A stretch of DNA of 64,000 nt from an uncultured Flavobacteriales bacterium (lineage in GTDB: Bacteria; Bacteroidota; Bacteroidia; Flavobacteriales_G; Salibacteraceae): NCBI GenBank assembly GCA_937121175.1, contig CAKZKD010000023.1:31141-95140 (forward strand), read 5' to 3'. The notes beneath the pieces were generated by a model. That model was not told the DNA's origin, made no database searches, and saw only the letters and a program-made list of their open reading frames with translations. Both the position numbers and the translations under genes were made by a program. Positions within the stretch are counted from its first letter, which is position 1, and every line of letters starts with the position of its first letter. Shown here piece after piece: positions 23,670 through 32,446 of the stretch.

Positions 23670-26074
23670 CATACAATGGTGAGCACCTTTTTATAGGTCA
23701 GTTAGGAAATTTCTTTGTAATCAGTAGCTTTTGCTTAGCTCTTCTTGCAATGGTGTCATATTACTTTGCATCAAAAGAGGAAAATCCCAGCTGGAAAAAG
23801 CTAGCAACGCTTTCATTCTTTGGTCATACCGCTAGTGTAGTCGGTATTGTATCCGTACTATTTTACATGCTGCTCAATCAATTCTTTGAGTACCATTACG
23901 TTTGGCAACATTCAAGTAAAGCACTACCATTACGGTATATCTTTTCTTGTTTTTGGGAAGGTCAAGAAGGTAGTTTCCTCCTCTGGTCGTTTTGGCATAC
24001 GATACTGGGTTCACTCATTATATGGAGAAACGGGAAGTTCACATCCAGTGTAATGACGGTTTTCTCCTCGGTGCAAGTATTCTTATCCAGTATGCTGTTA
24101 GGCGTGTATATTCTCGAATATAAAATAGGTTCCAACCCATTCACGGTATTACTGCGAGACCACCCCGATTTTAGTTCACTTCCGTTATTCCAAAATGCTG
24201 ACTATTTGTTGCATTTAGATGGTCGAGGGTTGAATCCTTTACTTCAAAATTATTGGATGACTATTCATCCTCCTACTCTATTCTTAGGTTTTGCTTCTAC
24301 TCTAGTTCCATTTGCTTTTGCATTAGCTGGCCTTTGGAAAAAACAATACAACGAATGGATAAAGCCCGCTTTACCTTGGACCATTTTTAGTGTAATGATT
24401 TTAGGCACGGGCATTCTAATGGGAGGCGCTTGGGCTTATGAAGCACTTAGTTTTGGTGGTTTTTGGGCATGGGACCCTGTTGAAAATGCGTCGCTTGTAC
24501 CGTGGATAACCATGGTCGGAGGTCTTCACTTAATGGTCATTCAGGACAAAAAAGGTGGTGTTTCCTTCTCGATGTTTGGATTGATTTTAATTTCTTTCCT
24601 ACTAATTCTTTACTCCACTTTCTTAACTAGAAGTGGAATTTTAGGAGATTCTTCGGTACACGCTTTTACCGACTTAGGAATGTCAGGACAGTTACTGCTT
24701 TACTTGCTTTCCTATGTTTTGATTGCAATTGTTGTATTGGCTATCAATTACAAATCATTGCCTAGAAACAAAAAAGAAGAAGACTTATGGACCAGAGAAT
24801 TTTGGATGTTTACAGGTTCATTGGTACTGTTCATTTCCTCATTCCAAATATTGATAAGTACCTCTATACCAGTTATTAATAAGATTTTTGGTAGCAGCCT
24901 AGCTCCGCCTTCAGATGCCATTTCGCACTATAACAGTTGGCAAATACCATTTGCTATTCTGGTGTTGCTATTCATGAGTTTTAGTCAATTTTTGAAATAC
25001 AAAAAAGCCGGTTTTCAACCTTTTTTCAAAGCAATATTTCGTTCGTTAATAGGCTCTTTGGTAGTAGCTTTTGCTGTTGGTTTATTGCTTAAAATGAAAA
25101 ATCCGTTCGAGCTTTTCTTATTGTTTACTGGAGTTTTCGCAGTACTTGGAAATCTTGATTATTGGCTTTCGATTCTTAAAGGAAAAATAAGGCATGCAGG
25201 AGCTTCCGTATCTCACATTGGTTTTGGAATTATGATGGTTGGCGCATTAATCTCTATGAGCCAGCAAACTAATATCAGCAACAATACTTCTGGCTTTGAT
25301 GTTGAGCAACTGGGTGAAGACTTTGAGAATAAGGAAAACATTCTCCTAATGGAAAATGACACCTTACCAATGGATAACTACTACGTAAGTTACCGAGGAA
25401 AAGAACAAGAAGGTGTAAACGTTTATTTTCTAGTTGAGTATTTAAAGCGCCTACCGGATGGAAGTTTTGAGTCTGCTTTTACACTAAAACCAAGAGTGCA
25501 AACCAACCCAAGAATGGGCAACGTTGCTGAACCTGACACCAGACACTTTCTAGAAAAAGACATATATACCCATGTTACTTGGGCTATTTTAGAAGAAGAT
25601 GAAAAAGAGGATGAATACGGAGAACCAGAGTTGAAAAATGTACAAGTTGGTGATACCTTGTATTTGAAACAAAGTATTGTAATTCTGGATAGTGTTAGAC
25701 GAGTTATGCCTACTGATATTGATAAGATTGAACTTAACCCGACTGATATTGTGGTTGAAGCAAAATTGTCTGCCTGGGATTTCAATACTAAAATGCATAC
25801 CCTCAGACCTCTATTCATAGTAAAAGATACATCGGAAATATACGGGCTACCAGCCGGAAATGAAGACATTGGCTTAAGAGTATCGTTCAATAACATCAAT
25901 CCAAAAGATGGTTCGGTTGAATTAACTTTTCTTCAAAAGAACGTGCAGCGTGACTTCATAGTTATGCAGGCCATTGTATTTCCTTTTATCAACTTACTTT
26001 GGTTAGGTTGCGTCATTATGATAATAGGGACAATAATTGCCATTTATTCGCGAGTTAAATACGGCAAAGCGTGA
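23666..26074 (+). CDS. ccmF: Cytochrome c haem lyase subunit CcmF
   Basis: An 802-residue multi-spanning membrane protein with about 14 helices. It has the WWD-type loop FGGFWAWDPVENASLVPW (about 263-280), LNPLLQNYWMTIHPPTLFLGF (a conserved haem-ligand His) and FLTRSGILGDSSVHAF. It transfers haem from CcmE to apocytochrome c at the periplasmic face. The large soluble insertion near the C-terminus (about 545-760) is usual for Bacteroidota CcmF. It overlaps ccmE and the next gene by 4 bp each. Confidence 0.92.
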   Translation: MTYNGEHLFIGQLGNFFVISSFCLALLAMVSYYFASKEENPSWKKLATLSFFGHTASVVGIVSVLFYMLLNQFFEYHYVWQHSSKALPLRYIFSCFWEGQEGSFLLWSFWHTILGSLIIWRNGKFTSSVMTVFSSVQVFLSSMLLGVYILEYKIGSNPFTVLLRDHPDFSSLPLFQNADYLLHLDGRGLNPLLQNYWMTIHPPTLFLGFASTLVPFAFALAGLWKKQYNEWIKPALPWTIFSVMILGTGILMGGAWAYEALSFGGFWAWDPVENASLVPWITMVGGLHLMVIQDKKGGVSFSMFGLILISFLLILYSTFLTRSGILGDSSVHAFTDLGMSGQLLLYLLSYVLIAIVVLAINYKSLPRNKKEEDLWTREFWMFTGSLVLFISSFQILISTSIPVINKIFGSSLAPPSDAISHYNSWQIPFAILVLLFMSFSQFLKYKKAGFQPFFKAIFRSLIGSLVVAFAVGLLLKMKNPFELFLLFTGVFAVLGNLDYWLSILKGKIRHAGASVSHIGFGIMMVGALISMSQQTNISNNTSGFDVEQLGEDFENKENILLMENDTLPMDNYYVSYRGKEQEGVNVYFLVEYLKRLPDGSFESAFTLKPRVQTNPRMGNVAEPDTRHFLEKDIYTHVTWAILEEDEKEDEYGEPELKNVQVGDTLYLKQSIVILDSVRRVMPTDIDKIELNPTDIVVEAKLSAWDFNTKMHTLRPLFIVKDTSEIYGLPAGNEDIGLRVSFNNINPKDGSVELTFLQKNVQRDFIVMQAIVFPFINLLWLGCVIMIIGTIIAIYSRVKYGKA

Positions 26075-26841
26075 CCAAAACTCCAACTATACTCGTGGTT
26101 GGAACAGGAAATGTAGCTTGGCATTTATGCAATGCGTTCAAGGATTCTAACTGTAAAATCAAGGGTATTGTTGGACGAAATACATCAGAATTAGATTCAT
26201 TTTCGAGACAATTTAATATTGAAAGTTTTGGGTTCCACGATTTCCCTAATTCTGAGGTCATTCTAATTGCTGTAAGTGACGATAAAATAAATAAGGTTTC
26301 GGAAATTTTTAAAGCTTCAAACGCTTTGGTAGTGCATACTTCGGGGACGAAAAGCATTGCTGAACTTTGTGAAGAAATTAAAAATAAAGGTGTCTTCTAT
26401 CCGTTTCAGACCTTTAGTAAAAACAAGCCCCTGAACTACAAAAGCACTCCCATTTTCATTGAAACCGAAAAACCAGAAAACACGAACTTCATGAAAACTT
26501 TGGCCGGCGAAATTTCTTCGAAGGTCCATGATTTAGATAGTACGAGCAGAAAGGAACTGCATTTGGCTGGTGTGCTTTCCAATAATTTTGTAAATGCTTT
26601 AATTGGAGAAGCTACTTCATTGCTTACCAAAAACAATATTCCAACAGAAGTTATGTGGCCATTGTTGGAAGAAACCATTGCTAAAGCAAAATCACTTGGG
26701 GCTAAAGACGCTCAAACTGGACCAGCAAAACGTGGTGACTCTAAAAGCATTGAAGCACATCTTGAGTTACTTAAATCGAATGATCAACTTAAAAAGTTAT
26801 ACTCAATAATGAGTAATCTTATCCAAGAAAGACATTCTTAA
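26071..26841 (+). CDS. Rossmann-fold/DUF2520 oxidoreductase-like protein
   Basis: A 256-residue protein starting at GTG, overlapping ccmF by ATGA-like coupling. The N-terminal NADP-binding strand LVVGTGNVAWHLCNAF and the LIAVSDDKI segment resemble a YqeB/F420-dependent reductase-type Rossmann domain. The C-terminal half, with HLAGVLSNNFVNALIGEA and GPAKRGDSKSIEAHL, is the DUF2520 helical domain. Its substrate is unknown. It is commonly paired with the next gene in Bacteroidota. Confidence 0.82.
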   Translation: MTKTPTILVVGTGNVAWHLCNAFKDSNCKIKGIVGRNTSELDSFSRQFNIESFGFHDFPNSEVILIAVSDDKINKVSEIFKASNALVVHTSGTKSIAELCEEIKNKGVFYPFQTFSKNKPLNYKSTPIFIETEKPENTNFMKTLAGEISSKVHDLDSTSRKELHLAGVLSNNFVNALIGEATSLLTKNNIPTEVMWPLLEETIAKAKSLGAKDAQTGPAKRGDSKSIEAHLELLKSNDQLKKLYSIMSNLIQERHS

Positions 26842-26878
26842 CAAAGCACGATTTGATATTAATATATCTTCGCGAGTC

Positions 26879-27427
26879 ATGACTACTAGTTACCTAAATA
26901 TTCTACCAGACATCAAAGCACTTTTTTTTGATGTTGATGGTGTACTAACCGATGGCTCTGTTCGGTTGATGCCTGATGGAAAAATGGTGAGAAGCATGCA
27001 TTCTAAAGATGGTTATGCTTTGCACATTGCTTGTAAAATGGGTGTTCCAATTTCAATAATTACTGGAGGAAACTCGCAAGAAGTCAAAGACCGACTGTTA
27101 AACTTAGGTGTTCAAGATGTTTACTTGCGTTGTTCTAATAAAATTGAAACTTTTGAAGAGCATTTGTTAGGACATGATTTAAAACCTGAGGAATGCATGT
27201 ACATGGGCGATGATATTCCCGACTATGAAATAATGAGTAAAGTTGGGTTAGCATGTTGCCCAGCAGATGCCTCGCCTGAAATTAAATCTGTTTCGCAATA
27301 TATTTCTCCACGTAACGGAGGTGAAGGTTGTGTTCGCGACATCATAGAACAGTATTTAAAAATTCACGACAATTGGTTTAAGCCCTCCGATTTGAATACA
27401 CCTGACGCATCTAAATTTACTTGGTAA
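26879..27427 (+). CDS. kdsC: KdsC-family HAD phosphatase (Kdo-8-phosphate phosphatase type)
   Basis: A 182-residue C0-type HAD hydrolase. Motif I is FDVDGVLTDG (about 17-26), motif II SIITGG, a conserved Lys in RCSNKIETF and motif III YMGDDIPDYE (about 116-125). This set is diagnostic of the KdsC/YrbI group, which releases phosphate from Kdo-8-phosphate for lipopolysaccharide. The stop shares a base with the UbiA-like start. Specificity beyond the family is not proven by sequence. Confidence 0.88.
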   Translation: MTTSYLNILPDIKALFFDVDGVLTDGSVRLMPDGKMVRSMHSKDGYALHIACKMGVPISIITGGNSQEVKDRLLNLGVQDVYLRCSNKIETFEEHLLGHDLKPEECMYMGDDIPDYEIMSKVGLACCPADASPEIKSVSQYISPRNGGEGCVRDIIEQYLKIHDNWFKPSDLNTPDASKFTW

Positions 27428-28407
27428 TGCACCCGTCTGTAGCATACTTAAAAGCAATACGAAGTCCTAATTTGTTCATTATAGCATTACTCATGTACGC
27501 TATGAGGTGGCTGGTCTTAAAGCCGTTATTGGCGTTGCATGAACTCAAGTTACAACTCTCTGAGTTAGATTTTTCGTTACTAGTGCTTTCCGTAGTTCTT
27601 GTTGCTGCAGCCGGAAACGTCATCAACGACTATTTTGATTTAAAAATTGATCGATACAATAAACCGGATAAAATTTTAATCGGACGATACGTAAAACGTC
27701 GCGTAGCTATGGTATCTCACATGGTTCTTAATGCCTTAGCTATGGTTATTGCCATTTATGTTGCTTATAAAAGTGGAGTTATTGAGTTAGCGCTTATTCA
27801 TGTTATCTGGATTGCCTCGTTGTGGTTTTATAGCACAGATTTCAAGCGGAAATTTTTCTGGGGGAACGTGATAATTGCATTTTGTACGGGACTTGTTCCA
27901 TTTTCAATTGCTCTATTTGAAATTCCACCACTTGTAGCAAATAACCAGGATTTTTTGGCTGAGTACCCTCAAGCCTATCCCTTTTTCAAGCAAATGGTAA
28001 TGTCCGTATTTTATTGGTGCCTAGGTTTTGGAATATTCGCCTTTTTAATGACCATGGCTCGGGAAATGACTAAAGATATTATTGACAAAGATGGAGATGA
28101 AGCATACGGTTGTCGTACGTTACCAGTTGTGTTAGGTATAAAAAAAACATCGTTAATTATCAATGGAATATATGTTGGAATTTTGGTTGGAATTTTTACA
28201 ATTCAGCAAATTTTCTTAGACGATAAATACAGCCTCGCATTTTTCGCATTCGTATTCACTCCAATTACACTTTGGACAATGTATTTGGTTCAGAAAGGAA
28301 CTCACAAATCTCAATTTGCTTTTCCTTCATTGCTGAATAAATTGGCTTCTGTTGTCGGTATTTTATATACAGGAATTGTTTACCTCATGCTTTCAGGTAA
28401 AATTTAA
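27427..28407 (+). CDS. UbiA-superfamily prenyltransferase, geranylgeranylglycerol-phosphate type
   Basis: A 326-residue protein with about eight or nine membrane helices. The two Asp-rich motifs are present: VINDYFDLKIDRYNKPDK (about 60-77) and REMTKDIIDKDGDEAYG (about 214-230). Bacteroidota proteins of this kind are usually annotated as geranylgeranylglycerol-phosphate geranylgeranyltransferases, the archaeal ether-lipid enzyme, but menaquinone-type substrates are possible. ATG 27427 overlaps the KdsC stop. It overlaps maf by one base. Confidence 0.85.
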   Translation: MHPSVAYLKAIRSPNLFIIALLMYAMRWLVLKPLLALHELKLQLSELDFSLLVLSVVLVAAAGNVINDYFDLKIDRYNKPDKILIGRYVKRRVAMVSHMVLNALAMVIAIYVAYKSGVIELALIHVIWIASLWFYSTDFKRKFFWGNVIIAFCTGLVPFSIALFEIPPLVANNQDFLAEYPQAYPFFKQMVMSVFYWCLGFGIFAFLMTMAREMTKDIIDKDGDEAYGCRTLPVVLGIKKTSLIINGIYVGILVGIFTIQQIFLDDKYSLAFFAFVFTPITLWTMYLVQKGTHKSQFAFPSLLNKLASVVGILYTGIVYLMLSGKI

Positions 28408-28973
28408 TGCACTACAGAATAGTACTCGCTAGTCAATCGCCAAGACGTAGAATGCTCTTGGAAGATTTGGGTATTAACTTCACAGTAAGAACTAAAGATA
28501 TTGAAGAGGATTTTCCTAGTAATCTATTGCCAACAGAAGTTGCGGAATTCTTAGCTAAAAAGAAATCTACGGCCTATAAAACAACGATTGCAGCAGATGA
28601 ACTTATTATTACAGCAGACACACTCGTTGCACTAGAGAATGAAATATTAAACAAACCAGAATCATCTGAACATGCAACTCAAATGTTGCAAAAATTAAGC
28701 GGGAAAACCCACCAAGTTATTACTGGGGTCGCTTTGCTAAGCACCTCAAAAAGTGAAGTGTTTTCTGTTATCTCCAAGGTCACTTTTGCAAAACTTTCGG
28801 CTGATGAAATAGAAAAGTATGTTTCCAGTAAATCGCCAATGGACAAGGCGGGTTCATACGGAATTCAAGATTGGATTGGAAAAATAGCCGTTACTAAAAT
28901 TGAAGGGAGTTACGAAAATATTGTTGGGCTGCCAACCCAGGAATTGTACAGACGCTTAAAGCCTTTTTTATAA
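28407..28973 (+). CDS. maf: Maf-family nucleotide pyrophosphatase
   Basis: A 188-residue cytosolic protein. It opens with IVLASQSPRRRMLLEDLG (the SxSPRR motif), then ITADTLV with the catalytic Asp, LSGKTHQVITGVAL, and KAGSYGIQDWIGKIAVTKIEGSYENIVGLP. This matches the YhdE branch, which hydrolyses dTTP and UTP or modified nucleotides. It ends the run that began at ccmB. Confidence 0.93.
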   Translation: MHYRIVLASQSPRRRMLLEDLGINFTVRTKDIEEDFPSNLLPTEVAEFLAKKKSTAYKTTIAADELIITADTLVALENEILNKPESSEHATQMLQKLSGKTHQVITGVALLSTSKSEVFSVISKVTFAKLSADEIEKYVSSKSPMDKAGSYGIQDWIGKIAVTKIEGSYENIVGLPTQELYRRLKPFL

Positions 28974-29018
28974 CGGTATCATTTTTGGTTTGCAGCGACT
29001 AAACAAAAAACTTTAGTC

Positions 29019-30626
29019 ATGAAAATCACTTGCACTCTCCTACTTTCTTGTTATTCAGTTCTACTTTTTGGCAACGAAATTTCTCCAAAATCTTCTATTA
29101 AACATGTGACTGTATTTCAGAAAGCAGCTCAAATAGAACGTAACCTTAAAGCCACGATTCCGTCCGGAAAGCACCAAATAATTATTTCTAATCTATCTAC
29201 TCAGGTTGACCAAAACTCCATTCAATTGAGTGGTGACAAGACATTAAGTATTCTTTCAATTCACTTTCAGCGCAATTTTCTTAAAAACGAACAGCCGAAC
29301 ACAAAAACTATCTTTTTGCAAGACTCTTTAACCTTAATGCGCGATAAATTGACCGATGTTACCAACCAACAGTGGCTATTACGAGAAGAAAAGGATTTGA
29401 TAATGAAAAACAAAACCCTATCTCAAACTGGAACCAACAACACCACTGAAGAACTCATGAAAAGAGCAACCTATTATCGCACTCGATTGGGAGAAATATT
29501 AAAAGACGAGAAAAAACAGACCAAAAAGCAACAAGAAATTCAAGGAGTTGTGAATCGACTACAAGCTCAATTGAACCAAAATAAAAATGGCAGGGGTAAA
29601 TCGGTTGGAGAAATTGTAGTTGAAGTACAATCGAAATCCAATCAAACCGTGAACTTCAATCTTACCTACAATATTAATAACGCCGGTTGGTACCCCATTT
29701 ACAACCTAAGAAGCAAGAGCATAAAAGAACCATTAGATTTAGAATACAACGCTAAAGTGTATCAAAATTCGGGCATCGATTGGAAAAATGTGGTCATCTC
29801 TTTATCTACATCAAACCCTCAGGCAAATATTCAAAAACCGCACTTAACTCCGTGGAGATTAGCTTTTAGAACCGCAAACCAGTACAACAAAAATTACCGA
29901 GGAAAAAACTCAAACCGAACGGAAAGTTATGCTGGAAAAGTGCAAATGGACGAAGATGCGATGACTGTTGACGCCGAATACAACACTTTCACTCCACCCC
30001 CTGTGCAAATCACTCAATACCAAACTGCTGTATCCTTTGATTTAAAAACGAAATACACCATTCCGAGCGACAATAAGCAACATGGAGTTACAGTGGCCAA
30101 TTACACGCTACCAGCCCAATACACTTATTACGCTGCTCCCAAAATGAAGAAAAAAGCATTTCTATTGGCCCAAACGTCCGATTGGCATCAATACAATCTA
30201 ATTCCGGGTAGAAGTAACTTCTTTTTCCAGAATAGATACGTAGGTAATTCCATGTTAAATTTATCAGGTATGCAAGACACATTGGACCTTTCACTTGGTA
30301 TTGATGAGAACATCTTAATTCAACGAAATCGAGTTAAAGATTTCTGTAAAGTTTATGCAATTGGTTCTGACAAAAAAGAAGAAATAGGCATAGAAATTTC
30401 AATTACGAACAACAAAAACGTTCCTATTGAAATCGTTATTGAAGACCAAATTCCTGTGTCAACCAACAATCAAATCATGGTTGAATTATTAAATGCGAAG
30501 AAAGCTGAACATGAAGTATCCACCGGAAAATTAAAATGGACTATTAAATTAAAACCTGGTGAAAGTAAGCAACTCAATTTTTCTTACTCCATTAAGTTTC
30601 CGAAGGGTCAAAAAATTAATCTGTAA
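29019..30626 (+). CDS. DUF4140/DUF4139 (MuiA-like) secreted protein
   Basis: A 535-residue protein with a signal peptide (about 1-19). An N-terminal DUF4140 region (VTVFQKAAQIERNLKATIPSG...) is followed by a helical coiled coil (about 100-190) and the C-terminal DUF4139 beta domain, with the NAGWYPIYNLRS and NYTLPAQYTYYAAPKMKKKAF patterns. These proteins are annotated as mucoidy-inhibitor-like, with no known biochemistry. The gene begins 45 bp after maf and may have its own promoter. Confidence 0.82.
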   Translation: MKITCTLLLSCYSVLLFGNEISPKSSIKHVTVFQKAAQIERNLKATIPSGKHQIIISNLSTQVDQNSIQLSGDKTLSILSIHFQRNFLKNEQPNTKTIFLQDSLTLMRDKLTDVTNQQWLLREEKDLIMKNKTLSQTGTNNTTEELMKRATYYRTRLGEILKDEKKQTKKQQEIQGVVNRLQAQLNQNKNGRGKSVGEIVVEVQSKSNQTVNFNLTYNINNAGWYPIYNLRSKSIKEPLDLEYNAKVYQNSGIDWKNVVISLSTSNPQANIQKPHLTPWRLAFRTANQYNKNYRGKNSNRTESYAGKVQMDEDAMTVDAEYNTFTPPPVQITQYQTAVSFDLKTKYTIPSDNKQHGVTVANYTLPAQYTYYAAPKMKKKAFLLAQTSDWHQYNLIPGRSNFFFQNRYVGNSMLNLSGMQDTLDLSLGIDENILIQRNRVKDFCKVYAIGSDKKEEIGIEISITNNKNVPIEIVIEDQIPVSTNNQIMVELLNAKKAEHEVSTGKLKWTIKLKPGESKQLNFSYSIKFPKGQKINL

Positions 30627-30680
30627 GCGAATAAATCTATCATTTTTGAGACTAGTGGGGAATAGAATTAAAATCTAAGT

Positions 30681-30718
30681 AATGCCGTCATTCATGCATA
30701 AGCCCGAATGGCGGCATT
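30681..30718. repeat. Inverted repeat downstream of the DUF4139 gene
   Basis: AATGCCGTCATTC, 12-bp loop, GAATGGCGGCATT: a 13-bp stem with a single G-T pair. There is no long T tract, only ATTTATG. It could be a weak terminator or an RNA-structure element. Confidence 0.6.
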
Positions 30719-30802
30719 TATGCCCACAATATTCTCGAACACAACCAATAAATTTGAATTAGTATCGTATTTTGTTCCATTATTTGAAGTGCTTATACGG
30801 TA

Positions 30803-32446
30803 ATGAAAATCTCAAAATTTTGGCAATTAATCATTCCAATACTCTCTGTGGTATTTGTAATTGCGGTGCTAATTATTGGAAACGATGTTAGAGTAAAACT
30901 CAGAAAAGTTGAAGCCTCCGCAAATGTTATTGGACGTTTTACACAAATGAGAAGTGACTTAAATGTGTTTTCAAACGACATTACTACTTACCGAAAAATT
31001 CCGATTGATTATTACCAAGACTTTTTGAATTCTGAGTCGATAAGCTTAATCTTAGATTTTAAAGTAGTGTCGTCTTTAAAAGGATTTTTTGGTGAGTTTA
31101 GGGCACACACACAACCCGTTAAAGTATATCGTACTACTCAATTATTAGATAAAGAAATATCGGAAATCCGAATTGAACTATCTTCACTTTCACAGGACCT
31201 TAAAATAAGGTGGATTCAAGTATTTATTTTAGGCCTTTTAGGTTGCATTTTCGCAATTAGTAGCTCATTACTGTATATCTTATTTGAAAATAAAACAAGA
31301 AAATTACAGCTAGCCGAGGAAGAGAAATCCAAGGCGTTGGTTAAGGCCGAAAAAGGACAATTAGTCAAAAAAGAGTTTTTAAATATCATTTCACATGAAA
31401 TAAAAACCTACTTAAATGCTATTACGGGGCTTACCAATATTATCATGTATCAAAACAAAGATGACCATCTAAAAGAGAACTTAGAAATGCTTCGGCTATC
31501 CAATCTCGGATTAATTTCTTTTGTTGACAATTCTATTGATTTAGGGAATCTAGAGTCAGGAGAAATAACCTTATCAAAACAAACTATAAACCTAGAAAAT
31601 TATCTGAATGGAGTCAATCAATCCTTCATTACATCCGCAGAGGAAAATAACGTTGAATTGTCTCTTCAAATTAACGGAACATTGCCACATGAAGTTCTTG
31701 GAGACCCGTACCGACTCAATCAAATTTTATTTAATCTCATTAAAAATGCAATCAAATTTGGCAGTAATGGCAAGGTTACCATATCAATTAAAGTTCTGAA
31801 CTCAACCCAAAATGAAGTTCAACTTCGTTTCTCTATAATTGATACTGGAAACGGTATAAAACCGGAAGAGACCAAAAGAATATTTAAAGATTTTACTCAA
31901 GCCAACTCGAGCATAAGTAAAAAATATGGCGGTAGCGGTATTGGTCTTTCCATCATAAAGGAACTCCTAACCTTAATGGGCAGTAAAATTCAGCTAAAAA
32001 GCGAGCCAAACAAGGGCAGCATATTTTATTTCGAACTCAAGATGGAAGTTACCACTTGGAAAGCAGAAGATCGCTCCTCTTCCGTGCAACCCGATATTTT
32101 AATAGTAGATGACAATAAAATAAATCGATTGATTCTAAACCGATATCTCGAGGAACTAAACCTTGTGGTAGATGAGGCAACTTCTGGACAAGAAGCAATT
32201 GAGATGTGCGAAAGAAACAATTACTCCATTGTATTTATGGACTTGCAAATGCCTATAATGGATGGAATAGAAACTAGCGAAAGAATAAAAGCAAATGACC
32301 CTACCAACAAAATTTCAATCTTTGCGGTTTCTGCAAACTCTAAAGAGGTGATGGAAGAAAAATGTGCCAATGTAAACTTTGCAGGATTCATTCCAAAGCC
32401 AATTGACAGAGAACTACTTATTAAAATCGTAAACGATTTCTGCTAA
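30803..32446 (+). CDS. Hybrid sensor histidine kinase/response regulator
   Basis: A 547-residue protein. Two membrane helices (about 9-30 and 135-160) enclose a roughly 100-residue sensor region. Next are a short coiled coil and the HisKA domain with phospho-acceptor His198 in SHEIKTYLNAI; the Pro usual after HEIRT is Tyr. The ATPase domain has NLIKNAIKFG (N box), DTGNGIKPE (G1) and GGSGIGLSI (G2). The receiver has DDN at its start, phospho-acceptor Asp480 in FMDLQMPIMDG, Ser in AVSAN, and PKPID. No separate regulator follows, so output is unknown. It overlaps the stop of the convergent symporter by 4 bp. Confidence 0.92.
   Translation: MKISKFWQLIIPILSVVFVIAVLIIGNDVRVKLRKVEASANVIGRFTQMRSDLNVFSNDITTYRKIPIDYYQDFLNSESISLILDFKVVSSLKGFFGEFRAHTQPVKVYRTTQLLDKEISEIRIELSSLSQDLKIRWIQVFILGLLGCIFAISSSLLYILFENKTRKLQLAEEEKSKALVKAEKGQLVKKEFLNIISHEIKTYLNAITGLTNIIMYQNKDDHLKENLEMLRLSNLGLISFVDNSIDLGNLESGEITLSKQTINLENYLNGVNQSFITSAEENNVELSLQINGTLPHEVLGDPYRLNQILFNLIKNAIKFGSNGKVTISIKVLNSTQNEVQLRFSIIDTGNGIKPEETKRIFKDFTQANSSISKKYGGSGIGLSIIKELLTLMGSKIQLKSEPNKGSIFYFELKMEVTTWKAEDRSSSVQPDILIVDDNKINRLILNRYLEELNLVVDEATSGQEAIEMCERNNYSIVFMDLQMPIMDGIETSERIKANDPTNKISIFAVSANSKEVMEEKCANVNFAGFIPKPIDRELLIKIVNDFC

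Noticed and set aside
25423..25899. 158-codon antisense frame inside ccmF
   Set aside because: Ser-rich low-complexity shadow of a well-supported gene; no start signal.
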